Shown here one piece after another: positions 17,771 to 29,519 of a stretch of DNA of 64,000 bases. The stretch lies in assembly GCF_004362525.1 (NCBI RefSeq), contig NZ_SNXS01000001.1, positions 296,520 to 360,519 of the forward strand, in the 5' to 3' direction. The number at the start of each line of letters is the position of its first letter. Position 1 is the first letter of the stretch. Both the position numbers and the translations under genes were made by a program. Below the pieces are notes generated by a model. That model saw only the letters and a list, made by a program, of their open reading frames with translations, was not told the origin of the DNA and did not search any database. The DNA comes from Roseateles toxinivorans (GTDB taxonomy: Bacteria; Pseudomonadota; Gammaproteobacteria; Burkholderiales; Burkholderiaceae_C).

Positions 17771-17789
17771 CGGTTCAGCTTCGGTTCAG
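17771..17789 (-). promoter_or_regulatory. 11-bp-period direct repeat upstream of eptA
   Basis: Two copies of CGGTTCAG (17771-17778 and 17782-17789; CTGAACCG on the transcribed strand) start 11 bases apart, the spacing of sites bound by OmpR-type response regulators such as PmrA. The pair is about 82-100 bases before the eptA ATG and overlaps the end of the preceding gene. The sequence is not the enterobacterial PmrA box, so this is only suggestive. Confidence 0.3.
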
Positions 17790-19414
17790 GTGCGCAGCAC
17801 CATGCCGCCTGCGCTGCGGCCGCCGCGCTTCTTGTTGACCACGCCGGTGCTGGGCTGACAGAACCTGCGCTGCAACTCATTGGCCTGGGCCAGCAGCTCG
17901 GCGCCGTTCTCGATGCGCTCCTGGTGGCGTTTGACGACCAGGCCGGCCAACTCGATCAGCTTGGCATTGCGCGTCTCGGTGCCCCGGGTGATCAGTGACT
18001 CCACCGCCAGGCGCGGACGGCCGCGCATCGAGTGGCTCATTGCCTGTTCGGCGAAGGCGGTGATCTCGGACTGGCAGCTGCGGATGATGCTGGTCGCGGG
18101 CTCCGACTTTTCGGCCACCGAGACCAAGATCTCGGTGCTGGATTTGGACGTGCAAAAACGCAGGCCCACCTGGCGCATCATGGCCTCCATCTCGTCAAGC
18201 TGGATCTCCTGCTGCGACAGGCGCGTCCACAGCGCGACCAGATTGCTGGCCGCCTCGATGTCGAAGTCGTCCAGTGTGATTTCCTTGGCCAGCTCGCGCG
18301 ACAGCTCCAGCGCGTCGCCAAGCTTGCGGTCCAGCAGCAAGCGCATTGCCGCGATGACCTTCTCGAAGCGGCGCAGGCGCAGCGAGTCGGCATCGTTCTC
18401 GAGTGCGCGGCGCACCGTCTCGTGGGCATAGAGCAGGCCCTTGCTGTCCTTGTTGTCGAAGCGCAGCAGTGCGATCAGCACCATCGTCAGCATGTCGAAC
18501 AGCTTGGACTTCAGGCCGGCGCTGACGGTGCGCTCCAGCATCTTCAGCGCCTCGTCCTTGTGGCCCATGTAGAAGGCCAGCGTACCGCAGTGCTGCTGGC
18601 GCAGAAGGCAGCCGGGCGTCAGCTGGGCGGCCAGGCGGTAGGTTTCCAGGGCGCTGCCGATCTCGCCCTGTTCCATCTGCACCCGGCCCATCACGTCATA
18701 GGAGTCGGCATGGCCGGGGATGTCGCCGATCAGGGTCTCCAGCGTGCGGCGTGCGGCCACCGTGTCGCCGGCGGCCAGATGGGCGCGCGCCACGCCCAGC
18801 CTTGCCCAGGGCACGGTGCGCGCCTCGACCACGGCGTCATAGAGCTTGCGTGCCTCGCCGTGGCGGTCCAGGCGCAGCAGCAGCTCGGCGCCGATACGGG
18901 CGGCATAGAGCCAATACTGATCGCGGGCCTCGAACCGGCGCACGCACAGATTGGAGGCGAGCTCGAAGTCCTGCTTCTCCAGTGCCTCGAAGATGTCTTT
19001 CAAAACCTTCTTGCGGTGGCGTGCCTGGCTCAGGCGGTCGGCCAGCGAGGTGGCGGAGTAAGGCTTGAGCAGATAGCCATCGAGCGCGGCTTCGGCGGCC
19101 TCGGCCACCTTGGCATAGGTGGCCTCGCCGGTGACCATCACGAACACGGTCGAGTAGGGCAGCAGCTGTTCGCGACGCAGCTCGTCCAGAAGGTCCTGGC
19201 CCGACATCTCGACGCCGTCGAAGTGATAGTCGCACAGCACGATTTCGTACTGCTTGTGCTCCAGGATCAGGCGCGCCTCGGTGATGCGTCCGACCTGCTT
19301 GACCAGACCCACACCCAGGTCCCGCAACTGCGCCGACATCACGCTGCGCGAGGTCGGGTTGCTGTCGATCACCAGCGCGCTGGCGGTGGCAATCTCCTTG
19401 TCCAGCATCATCAT
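17786..19414 (-). CDS. response regulator with C-terminal TPR domain
   Basis: A 542-residue cytoplasmic protein. Residues about 12-130 form a receiver domain with the acidic D17, phospho-acceptor D62 in LCDYHF, the T/S switch in VTGE, and K117 in LKPYS. The rest is helical with tetratricopeptide-like repeats around residues 145-330 (for example YDVMGRVQMEQGEIGSALETY). No DNA-binding or enzymatic output is seen, so it probably works by protein contacts. No kinase gene is adjacent. Three ATG codons are in tandem at the start behind a GGGGA site. An FNR-type site lies about 164 bases upstream. Confidence 0.85.
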   Translation of the reverse strand: MMMLDKEIATASALVIDSNPTSRSVMSAQLRDLGVGLVKQVGRITEARLILEHKQYEIVLCDYHFDGVEMSGQDLLDELRREQLLPYSTVFVMVTGEATYAKVAEAAEAALDGYLLKPYSATSLADRLSQARHRKKVLKDIFEALEKQDFELASNLCVRRFEARDQYWLYAARIGAELLLRLDRHGEARKLYDAVVEARTVPWARLGVARAHLAAGDTVAARRTLETLIGDIPGHADSYDVMGRVQMEQGEIGSALETYRLAAQLTPGCLLRQQHCGTLAFYMGHKDEALKMLERTVSAGLKSKLFDMLTMVLIALLRFDNKDSKGLLYAHETVRRALENDADSLRLRRFEKVIAAMRLLLDRKLGDALELSRELAKEITLDDFDIEAASNLVALWTRLSQQEIQLDEMEAMMRQVGLRFCTSKSSTEILVSVAEKSEPATSIIRSCQSEITAFAEQAMSHSMRGRPRLAVESLITRGTETRNAKLIELAGLVVKRHQERIENGAELLAQANELQRRFCQPSTGVVNKKRGGRSAGGMVLRT

Positions 19415-19565
19415 GGACGTTCCCCTGTGCCACGGCTCGGCCAGCGCAGATGCTCCGCGTGGTTCGGCGAGGGGATGGGCGGGGACAAAGTGCGGATAGT
19501 CGGGTGGGGGCTCTTGCAGGTTTTATCGACTATTGCACAGGGAGCTTGAACTGGGAGTTCTACCA

Positions 19566-19603
19566 GGGGCCGAAGGTTTGATCTGCATCAAGCTTCCGGC
19601 CCC
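19566..19603. promoter_or_regulatory. FNR/Anr-type site inside a GC-rich hairpin
   Basis: TTGAT-CTGC-ATCAA at 19578-19591 is an exact match to the FNR/Anr consensus TTGAT-N4-ATCAA. It forms the top of a longer inverted repeat whose base is GGGGCC/GGCCCC. It lies between the receiver-TPR gene start and the dnaJ stop. There is no T run, so a simple terminator is less likely. It may control the receiver-TPR gene on the minus strand, but the distance to a promoter is not fixed. Confidence 0.5.
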
Positions 19604-19625
19604 AGGGGCCATCCCCAATCTTCTG

Positions 19626-19669
19626 GTCAGTTGAGGCCGGAGCTTGCTGGGTACAGCAAGGTCCAACCC
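19626..19669 (-). repeat. 44-base interspersed palindromic repeat, copy 1
   Basis: This 44-base element is an imperfect palindrome built on CTTGCTG-TACC-CAGCAAG and its flanks. It matches the copy at 27826-27869, in opposite chromosomal orientation, at about 42 of 44 positions. It begins three bases after the dnaJ stop codon, on the same side relative to the gene as the second copy is to tctB. Confidence 0.75.
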
Positions 19670-19672
19670 CAA

Positions 19673-20827
<1,155 letters not shown>

Positions 20828-20935
20828 GGGCTTGTCCGGCTCGTCAAATGAGAACGCCGCGAGGAGGGTTGAACGCCAGGTTCAGCACACTCTCACGCGG
20901 CGAAAGGTCACCGGGCTGCCCCGGTGCCCCGATGC

Positions 20936-22882
<1,947 letters not shown>

Positions 22883-22963
22883 TTTTTTGCTCCTGATACC
22901 TGAATTGCTGATGCTTCTAATCTGTGGATAAGTCGCCGTCTTTCAAGTGACGGCGGCTGTTAA

Positions 22964-23506
22964 TTACTTGGGTGCGGTCACGGTGACCAAGGCCGGGCGC
23001 AGCACGCGGTCGGCGATCGAATAGCCCTTTTGCAGCACCATGACCACGGTGTTCGCTTCCTGCTCGGCCGGCACGACGCTGATCGCTTGGTGCTGATGCG
23101 GGTCGAATCGGGTGCCGGCGGCGGGGTTGATCTCGAGCACCTTGTTGCGCTCCAGCGCGCTGGCCAGCTGGCGCTTGGTGGCGTGCACGCCTTCCAGCAC
23201 CTGCTCGACCTTGGCGTCGGGCATGGCGATCGCCGCTTCCATGCTGTCCATCACCGGCAGCATCGCCTCGGCAAAGGCCTCGACGGCGAATTTGCGAGCC
23301 TTGGACATTTCATCGTCCGAGCGGCGGCGGATGTTCTCGACCTCTGCCTTGGCGCGCAGATAGGCGTCGGACATTTCCGCTAGGCGGCCCTGGGCCTCGG
23401 CCAACTGGGCCTCCGGCGTGGCGGGGCTGGTCTGTGTGGCGGCTGCGGCCGTGGTTTCGGCGGCTGCCGTGCCAGGCTCTTGGGGTGTGGAGTTGTCGTT
23501 GGTCAT
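22964..23506 (-). CDS. grpE: nucleotide exchange factor GrpE
   Basis: GrpE releases ADP from DnaK. The 180-residue protein has an Ala/Thr/Pro-rich disordered N-terminus, the long dimer helix (about 40-100, [20 protein letters not shown]) and the C-terminal beta domain ([24 protein letters not shown]). The frame is open upstream, but the ATG at 23506 directly precedes the typical MTND start and follows the sigma-32-like promoter. Confidence 0.95.
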   Translation of the reverse strand: MTNDNSTPQEPGTAAAETTAAAATQTSPATPEAQLAEAQGRLAEMSDAYLRAKAEVENIRRRSDDEMSKARKFAVEAFAEAMLPVMDSMEAAIAMPDAKVEQVLEGVHATKRQLASALERNKVLEINPAAGTRFDPHQHQAISVVPAEQEANTVVMVLQKGYSIADRVLRPALVTVTAPK

Positions 23507-23539
23507 GGTCAGTGAAAGCCGAAGAAAGGTTCCGGCTTG

Positions 23540-23567
23540 ATGTGGGCCCATTGCCCTGGGTTTCAAG
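23540..23567 (-). promoter_or_regulatory. sigma-32-like heat-shock promoter of grpE
   Basis: On the minus strand CTTGAAA (-35) is followed after 14 bases by CCCACAT (-10), close to the RpoH consensus CTTGAAA-N11/16-CCCCAT. It lies about 34 bases upstream of the grpE ATG, in the hslR-grpE gap. Confidence 0.65.
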
Positions 23568-23627
23568 AGGGGAATTTCTACGATTCCGCCAAATTTCGCG
23601 AAATCGGCGTAGCCAAGGCGGGCTTGG

Positions 23628-24014
23628 TCAGTCGATGCTGGCGCTCCAGCGGTCCCAGTCGGCCAGCCTGCGCCGGTCCTGCTTGGTCGGGCGCCCCTCG
23701 GTGATGCTGGCGGCCGGCTCCGGCGCCAGGCGCTGCTGCTCGGCGGCCTTGGCACGGGCGGCCAGGCTCTCCGGCGTCTCCTCGTACAGCGCCTGGGCCT
23801 GGGGCGCGGGGCCGCGGATGGCGCTCAAACCCAGCACCCGCACGGTGCGGGCGATCTGGGCCTGGCGCAGATCGAGCAGATCGCCCGCGCGCAACTCCTT
23901 GGCCGCCTTGGCCGGCTGGCCATTCACCTGCACCCGGCCTTTGCCGACTTCCTCGGCGGCCAGCGAGCGGGTTTTATAGAAGCGGGCGGCCCAAAGCCAT
24001 TTGTCCAGTCTCAA
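23628..24014 (-). CDS. hslR: Hsp15-type S4-domain RNA-binding protein
   Basis: The 128-residue basic protein opens with the S4 fold [32 protein letters not shown] and has a charged C-terminal extension ([12 protein letters not shown]), as in Hsp15. Hsp15 binds 50S subunits carrying stalled peptidyl-tRNA and recycles them. Placement just before grpE-dnaK-dnaJ fits a heat-shock role. Confidence 0.88.
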   Translation of the reverse strand: MRLDKWLWAARFYKTRSLAAEEVGKGRVQVNGQPAKAAKELRAGDLLDLRQAQIARTVRVLGLSAIRGPAPQAQALYEETPESLAARAKAAEQQRLAPEPAASITEGRPTKQDRRRLADWDRWSASID

Positions 24015-24044
24015 GGTGCGACGTTGTCAGAGGAGGAAAGGGGG

Positions 24045-25475
24045 CTATTGTCCTCTATCGTCGGCCAACGGCAACCTGACCGTCGCCGCCAGCCCGGTGA
24101 CGCGGCCGCCGCGGACGAGATTGTCCAGGCTGATGCTGCCGCCCAGCGACAACACGATCTCGTGGCAGATCGCCAGGCCCAGGCCCGAACCCTGACGCTT
24201 TTCGCCGGCAGCAAAGGGCAGGAACAGCTTGTCGCGCTGGGCGTCGCTCAGCCCCGGGCCGCTGTCGCTGATGGTCAGCGCCGCATAGTTCGCGTCGGCC
24301 ACCAGGGCAATGTTCAGCCGCCCCTGCTCGGGGCTGTGCTGGATGGCGTTGTGTAGCAGATTGCGGGTCAGCTCGCGCAGTGCCCATTCATAGCTGCGTA
24401 TCGGTGCCGGCACGGTGGCGATATCGAAGTCCAACTGGCTCTCGGCGATCAGCGCCGACAGGTCCAGCGCCACCGCCCGCGTCACCTGGGCCCAGTCCTG
24501 CACCGGCGCCGGCTCGAGCTGCTGGCGCAACTGCTCGACCTTGGCCAGCGCCAGCATCTGATTGGCCAGCTGGGTGGCGCGCTCGACGGTGGTGTTGATC
24601 TCGCGCAGCGCCAGCATCGGCTCGACATCGCCATGCAGGGCCGATTGCACCTGGGTCTTCAGCACCGCCAGCGGTGTTTTCAGCTGGTGCGAGGCATCGC
24701 GCACAAAGCGCTTCTGATGTTCCAGCAGATGCCGCAGCTTGGCGACCACCTGGTTGGTGGCCTCGACGAGGGGCAGCCATTCGCGTGGGGCATCGGGGGC
24801 CTCCACCGGGGCCAGATCGTCCTCGCCGCGGGCCAGCAGCTGGGCGCTGAGGCGGCGCACCGGCAGAGTGGCGCGTTGCACCACCAGCACGACGACGACG
24901 ACGATCACGATCACCAGCAGGGCCTGGCGCCACAGCGTCTCGACCAGGATCTTGCGTGCCAGCGTCTGGCGCAGCTCCAGGGTCTCGGCCACCTGGATGG
25001 TGGCGACGCCCTGGCCGCCGGCGCCGGCCACCGGTTGCAGCAGCACCGCCACGCGCACCGGCAGTCCGCGATAGCTGTCGTCATAGAAATCGACCAGGGC
25101 GGCGTACGGCCCCTGGGTCGGCAGCTTGCCTCGCCAGGCCGGGAAGTCATCGAAACCCGACACCATCTCGCCCTGGAAACCGCTGACCCGGTAGAACAGC
25201 CGGCTGCGGTTGTCGGCCTCGAAGGGCTCCAGCGCCGAATAGAGCACGGTGGCGCGCAGCCGTGCCTCGGTGCCCGCCCCCGAGACCTCCAGCAACTCGC
25301 CGATGGACTTGGCGGAGGCCAGCAAGGTGCGGTCATAGGCGGTGTCGGCTGCCTGCAGGGCCTGGCGGTAGAGGCTGACGGTGTTGAAGGCGATCAGCGC
25401 GATCACCGGCAGCAGGATGCCGATCACCAGGCGCCGGCGCAGCGAGGTGTGGCCGCCACGGCTCAGCACCCTCAT
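24045..25475 (-). CDS. tctE: sensor histidine kinase, TctE type
   Basis: A 476-residue membrane kinase with a helix at about 16-34, a periplasmic domain of about 150 residues, a second helix at 186-200, then HisKA with phospho-acceptor H263 in RDASHQLKTPLAVL and the ATPase with NLLHNAIQHSP (N box) and ISDSGPGLSD (G1). It follows the TctD-like regulator by 10 bases, and both are divergent from the tctCBA transporter, so it probably senses a tricarboxylate-like substrate. The ligand cannot be read from sequence. Confidence 0.88.
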   Translation of the reverse strand: MRVLSRGGHTSLRRRLVIGILLPVIALIAFNTVSLYRQALQAADTAYDRTLLASAKSIGELLEVSGAGTEARLRATVLYSALEPFEADNRSRLFYRVSGFQGEMVSGFDDFPAWRGKLPTQGPYAALVDFYDDSYRGLPVRVAVLLQPVAGAGGQGVATIQVAETLELRQTLARKILVETLWRQALLVIVIVVVVVLVVQRATLPVRRLSAQLLARGEDDLAPVEAPDAPREWLPLVEATNQVVAKLRHLLEHQKRFVRDASHQLKTPLAVLKTQVQSALHGDVEPMLALREINTTVERATQLANQMLALAKVEQLRQQLEPAPVQDWAQVTRAVALDLSALIAESQLDFDIATVPAPIRSYEWALRELTRNLLHNAIQHSPEQGRLNIALVADANYAALTISDSGPGLSDAQRDKLFLPFAAGEKRQGSGLGLAICHEIVLSLGGSISLDNLVRGGRVTGLAATVRLPLADDRGQ

Positions 25476-25485
25476 GTATGGTCCC

Positions 25486-26166
25486 TCATGCCCCGGCCTT
25501 CAGCAGATAGCCCAGGCCGCGCAGCGTCACCAGCTGGGCGCCGGTCTGGGCAATTCGCTTGCGCAGGCGGTAGACGACCACCTCGATGGCCTCGATCTGC
25601 ACGTCGGGCTCGCCCTGGAACACCAGCTCGAACAGGCGCTCCTTGGCCACCGCATGGCCGGGCCGGGCCAGCAGCGCGCGCAGCAGGGCTCCCTCGCGCG
25701 GGGTCAGTTCAAGCACGGCGCCCTGGAAGTAGATGGCACCGCTGTCGGCGTCCAGACTCATGCCGCAGAACTCGCGCCCGGGGCGCGTGCCTCCGGCGCT
25801 CTCGCTGCCGGCGCGGCGGGCCAGCGCCTGCACGCGGGCTTCCAGCTCGTCGAGGTCGAAGGGCTTGGGCAGATAGTCGTCGGCGCCGCTGTTCAGGCCG
25901 AGGATGCGGTCGCCGACGGTGCCGCGGGCGGTCAGTATCAGCACCGGCGTCTTCAGGCCGGCGGCGCGGGCCTGCTGCAGCACGTCCAGTCCATCGAGCC
26001 CGGGCAGGCTGAGGTCCAGCAGCACCACATCGGGCAGGCTGGCCTGCCAGCGGTCCAGCGCGCGCAGGCCGTCGCCGCAGCTGACGACCTGCATGCCGCG
26101 ACGCTCGAATGCGCGGGCCAGGGTCAGCTGCATGGCGGGATCGTCTTCGACAAGAAGCAGCTTCAT
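25486..26166 (-). CDS. tctD: OmpR-family response regulator, TctD type
   Basis: A 226-residue regulator with a receiver domain (acidic E7-D8-D9 region, phospho-acceptor D51 in VVLLDLSLPGLDGL, K101 in LPKPFDLDELEARV) and a winged-helix DNA-binding domain (LTPREGALLRALL, VVYRLRKRIAQTGA, TLRGLGYLL). The ATG at 26166 gives the family N-terminus MKLLLVEDD. Likely activates tctCBA across the 99-base divergent region. Confidence 0.9.
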   Translation of the reverse strand: MKLLLVEDDPAMQLTLARAFERRGMQVVSCGDGLRALDRWQASLPDVVLLDLSLPGLDGLDVLQQARAAGLKTPVLILTARGTVGDRILGLNSGADDYLPKPFDLDELEARVQALARRAGSESAGGTRPGREFCGMSLDADSGAIYFQGAVLELTPREGALLRALLARPGHAVAKERLFELVFQGEPDVQIEAIEVVVYRLRKRIAQTGAQLVTLRGLGYLLKAGA

Positions 26167-26265
26167 GGGTGGCGAGCCTAGCATTTGCCCTAGGTCACTG
26201 GACAGCCGACTGACAGCCTCGGGCGCGAATATGCACAGGCCAAATACCACTATGGAGACAAAACC

Positions 26266-27225
26266 ATGCGTCGCGACACCTTTCTGAAGTCCCTGGCTGC
26301 CCTGGCCGCTGCCGGCGTGCTGCCCAGCACCGCCTTCGCCTCGGCGAATCTGAAGATGATGATTCCCGCCAATCCGGGCGGCGGCTGGGACACCACCGGC
26401 CGCGCGCTGGGCAAGGCTCTGCAGGACGCCGGTGTGGCGACCTCGGTGCAATACGAGAACAAGGGCGGCGCGGCCGGTGCCATCGGTCTGGCCCAGTTCG
26501 TCAATGCCAGCAAGGGCGACGGCAATGCCTTGATGGTGATGGGTGCGGTGATGCTGGGCGGCATCATCACCGGCAAGCCGCCGGTGAATCTGTCGCAGGC
26601 CACGCCGCTGGCGCGCCTGACCAGCGAGTACAACGTGTTCGTGCTGCCGGCCACCTCGCCGCTGAAGACCATGAAGGATGTGGTCGAGCAGATGAAGAAG
26701 GACCCCGGCAGCGTCAAGTGGGGCGGTGGTTCGCGCGGCTCGACCGAGCACATCGCCGCGGCCATGCTGGCGCGCGAGGCCGGTGTCGATGCGGCCAAGA
26801 TCAACTACGTGCCCTTCCGTGGCGGCGGTGAGGCGACGGCGGCCATCCTGGGCGGCAACGTCACCGTGGGCGGCAGCGGCTACAGCGAGTTCCAGCAATA
26901 CATCGAGAGCGGCAAGATGCGCGCCGTGGCCGTGACCTCGCCGACGCGCCTGAAGGGCCTGGACATCCCGACCTTGAAGGAGCTGGGCTACAACGTCGAG
27001 ATCGGCAACTGGCGCGGCGTCTATGCCGCAGCCGGCGTCACGCCCGAGCAGCGCAAAGCCTTGACCGACATGATCCTGAAGGCCACCAAGTCCAAGGCCT
27101 GGGCCGAGGCGCTGGAGAAGAACGGCTGGACCCCGGCCCTGCTGACCGGCCCGGCCTTCGACGAATTCGTCGATCGCGAGTTCGCGACGCTGCGCGCGAC
27201 CATGGTCAAGTCCGGCATGATCTAA
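26266..27225 (+). CDS. tctC: TctC/Bug-family substrate-binding protein
   Basis: A 319-residue periplasmic protein of the tripartite tricarboxylate transporter family. The signal peptide is RRDTFLKSLAALAAAGVLP...AFA, possibly Tat-like though only one pair of Arg is present. The mature part has the Bug-type NPGGGWDTTGRALG and ENKGGAAGAIGLAQF motifs, where the bound carboxylate is held by water-bridged main-chain contacts. It delivers substrate to the TctA/TctB membrane pair encoded downstream. Substrate unknown (citrate-like or other carboxylate). Confidence 0.92.
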   Translation: MRRDTFLKSLAALAAAGVLPSTAFASANLKMMIPANPGGGWDTTGRALGKALQDAGVATSVQYENKGGAAGAIGLAQFVNASKGDGNALMVMGAVMLGGIITGKPPVNLSQATPLARLTSEYNVFVLPATSPLKTMKDVVEQMKKDPGSVKWGGGSRGSTEHIAAAMLAREAGVDAAKINYVPFRGGGEATAAILGGNVTVGGSGYSEFQQYIESGKMRAVAVTSPTRLKGLDIPTLKELGYNVEIGNWRGVYAAAGVTPEQRKALTDMILKATKSKAWAEALEKNGWTPALLTGPAFDEFVDREFATLRATMVKSGMI

Positions 27226-27298
27226 GCCTCTCACGGCATATCGATGTGTCGGTCGGCGGGCTGCTCAGCCCGCCTCTTCCATTTCTGACGGAGGGCGC

Positions 27299-27811
27299 AT
27301 GACGACCCAACCCCGAACCGTGCTCAACCAGTCGCTGGTGGGCCTTGGCGCGCTGCTGATCGGCGCCGTGATGGCCTATGGTGCGGCCGCAATTCCGTCC
27401 GACGCGGGTTATGCGGGCGTCGGCCCGAATGCCTTGCCCTGGCTGGTATCCGTGGTGCTGATGGTCTGCGGCCTGTGGCTGATCTGGGAGGCGCGCAGCG
27501 GCGGCTACCGCGAGATGGAGCCGGCCTCGGGCGCCGTTCATGGCGACTGGCGGGCGGTGGCCTGGGTGGTGGCCGGCGTGATTGCCAATGCCAGCCTGAT
27601 CACGGTGATCGGCTTCATCCTTGCCTGCACCCTGTGCTTTGCAATGGCCGTGCGCGGGCTGCGCATGTCCGAAGGCAAGCCCGGCGGCGGGCCGCGTCAG
27701 GCGCTGATCGACGCTGTCACCGGCATCCTGATCGCCGCACCGGTGTTCTGGCTGTTCACCAAATTGCTGGCGATCAATCTGCCGGGCCTGACGGCCAGCG
27801 GTTGGATCTGA
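27299..27811 (+). CDS. tctB: TctB small membrane subunit
   Basis: A 170-residue protein with four hydrophobic segments (about 10-32, 46-63, 85-115 and 140-160) and a typical length for TctB. GGAGGG precedes the ATG. It lies between tctC and tctA, in the operon order C-B-A. Confidence 0.9.
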   Translation: MTTQPRTVLNQSLVGLGALLIGAVMAYGAAAIPSDAGYAGVGPNALPWLVSVVLMVCGLWLIWEARSGGYREMEPASGAVHGDWRAVAWVVAGVIANASLITVIGFILACTLCFAMAVRGLRMSEGKPGGGPRQALIDAVTGILIAAPVFWLFTKLLAINLPGLTASGWI

Positions 27812-27825
27812 TGTGCTGACTTTGC

Positions 27826-27869
27826 GGGTTGGACCTTGCTGTACCCAGCAAGCTCCGACCCCAACTGAC
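27826..27869 (+). repeat. 44-base interspersed palindromic repeat, copy 2
   Basis: Same element as at 19626-19669 with about two mismatches. It fills most of the 66-base tctB-tctA gap and ends 8 bases before the tctA start, so any hairpin would sit next to the tctA ribosome site. Confidence 0.75.
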
Positions 27870-27877
27870 TAGGGGCA

Positions 27878-29371
27878 ATGATGGATCTCTGGAACAACTT
27901 GCTGGGTGGCTTTGCCACTGCCGGCACGCCAATCAATCTGCTGTGGGCCTTTCTCGGCTGCGTCATCGGCACCGGCATCGGCGTGCTGCCGGGGCTGGGC
28001 CCGGCGGTGACGGTGGCGATGCTGCTGCCGATCACGGCGCAGGTCGAGCCGACCGCCTCGATGATCTTCTTCGCCGGCATCTACTACGGCGCCATGTATG
28101 GCGGCTCGACCACCTCCATCCTGCTCAATACGCCGGGCGAGACGGGGACGATGGTGACGGCGCTGGAGGGCTTCAAGATGGCCAAGAGCGGCCGCGCGGG
28201 GGCAGCTCTTGCCACGTCGGCGATAGGCTCCTTCGTCGCCGGCACCATTGCCACCGTGCTGGTCACGCTGTTCGCGCCGGTGGTGGCCGAGTTTGCCGTC
28301 ACCCTGGGCCCGCCCGAGTACTTCTGCCTGATGCTGCTGGCCTTCACGACCGTCAGTGCCGTGCTGGGCAAGAGCACCCTGCGCGGCATGACGGCGCTGT
28401 TTATCGGCCTGGCCATGGGCCTGGTCGGCCTGGATCAGATCACCGCCCAGGTGCGCTACACGGCGGGCATCCCCGAGTTCATGGACGGCATCGAGACGGT
28501 GCTGGTGGCGGTGGGCCTGTTCGCCGTCGGCGAGACGCTCTACAACGCCCTGTACGAGGGTCGCAGCTCGCAGGAGCTGAACAAGATGAGCTCGGTGCAC
28601 ATGACCAAGAGCGAGTGGCGGCGCTCCTGGCCGGCCTGGCTGCGCGGCACCTTCATCGGCTTTCCGTTCGGCACCATTCCGGCCGGTGGCTCCGAGATCC
28701 CGACCTTTCTGAGCTATGCAGCCGAGCGCAAGCTGTCCAAGCACCAGCATGAGTTCGGCACCACCGGTGCGATCGAAGGCGTGGCCGGCCCGGAGGCGGC
28801 CAACAACTCGGCGGTGACGGCGACCCTGGTGCCGCTGCTGACGCTGGGCATACCGACCTCGGTGACGGCGGCCATCCTCTTGAGTGCGCTGCAGAACTAC
28901 GGCATCCAGGCCGGGCCCCAGCTGTTCCAGACCTCGTCCGCCCTGGTCTGGGCGCTGATCGCCTCGCTCTACATCGGCAATGTGATGCTGCTGGTGCTGA
29001 ACCTGCCGATGGTGGGCCTGTGGGTGAAGCTCTTGAAGATTCCCAAACCGCAGCTCTACGCCGGCATCCTGATCTTCGCCACCGTGGGTGTGTACGGCAT
29101 GCGCCAGAGCGCCTTCGACTTGTATCTGATGCTGGCCATAGGCCTGCTCGGCGTGGTGATGCGGCGCTTCGACTTCCCGACCGCGCCGGTGGTCGTGGGC
29201 ATGATTCTCGGCCCCATCGCCGAGGCGCAGATGCGCAATGCGCTGTCGATCGGCGAGGGGCACTGGGGCGTGTTCTTCCAGCGGCCGATGTCGGCGGGCC
29301 TGCTGGCCGTCGTCGTGCTGGTGCTGGTGGCGCCGCGGGTGATGCGCTGGCGCAGCAACCGGGCCGCCTGA
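27878..29371 (+). CDS. tctA: TctA large membrane subunit
   Basis: A 497-residue transporter subunit of the tripartite tricarboxylate family. Twelve or so membrane helices, with the conserved [19 protein letters not shown] region near residue 35, [14 protein letters not shown] near 80, and the second-repeat [19 protein letters not shown] and [13 protein letters not shown] motifs. Two ATG codons are in tandem. Last gene of tctCBA. Confidence 0.95.
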   Translation: MMDLWNNLLGGFATAGTPINLLWAFLGCVIGTGIGVLPGLGPAVTVAMLLPITAQVEPTASMIFFAGIYYGAMYGGSTTSILLNTPGETGTMVTALEGFKMAKSGRAGAALATSAIGSFVAGTIATVLVTLFAPVVAEFAVTLGPPEYFCLMLLAFTTVSAVLGKSTLRGMTALFIGLAMGLVGLDQITAQVRYTAGIPEFMDGIETVLVAVGLFAVGETLYNALYEGRSSQELNKMSSVHMTKSEWRRSWPAWLRGTFIGFPFGTIPAGGSEIPTFLSYAAERKLSKHQHEFGTTGAIEGVAGPEAANNSAVTATLVPLLTLGIPTSVTAAILLSALQNYGIQAGPQLFQTSSALVWALIASLYIGNVMLLVLNLPMVGLWVKLLKIPKPQLYAGILIFATVGVYGMRQSAFDLYLMLAIGLLGVVMRRFDFPTAPVVVGMILGPIAEAQMRNALSIGEGHWGVFFQRPMSAGLLAVVVLVLVAPRVMRWRSNRAA

Positions 29372-29519
29372 GGAAAGGCGGCCTGTCGGGGCCTCAGGGT
29401 TTGTGCGCCCCTAGATTGAAATGTGCGGACCTCAACTTTGCGGATGATTTGATGCAAATTGCAACCTATTCTCATCTTGCCCAGGCCCTGGAGCTGGGTG
29501 TCAACATGAGGATCAGGAC

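Noticed and set aside
19566-19603. Rho-independent terminator of dnaJ
   Set aside because: The hairpin has no T run on the minus strand, and its loop is an exact FNR consensus, so it is listed as a regulatory site instead.
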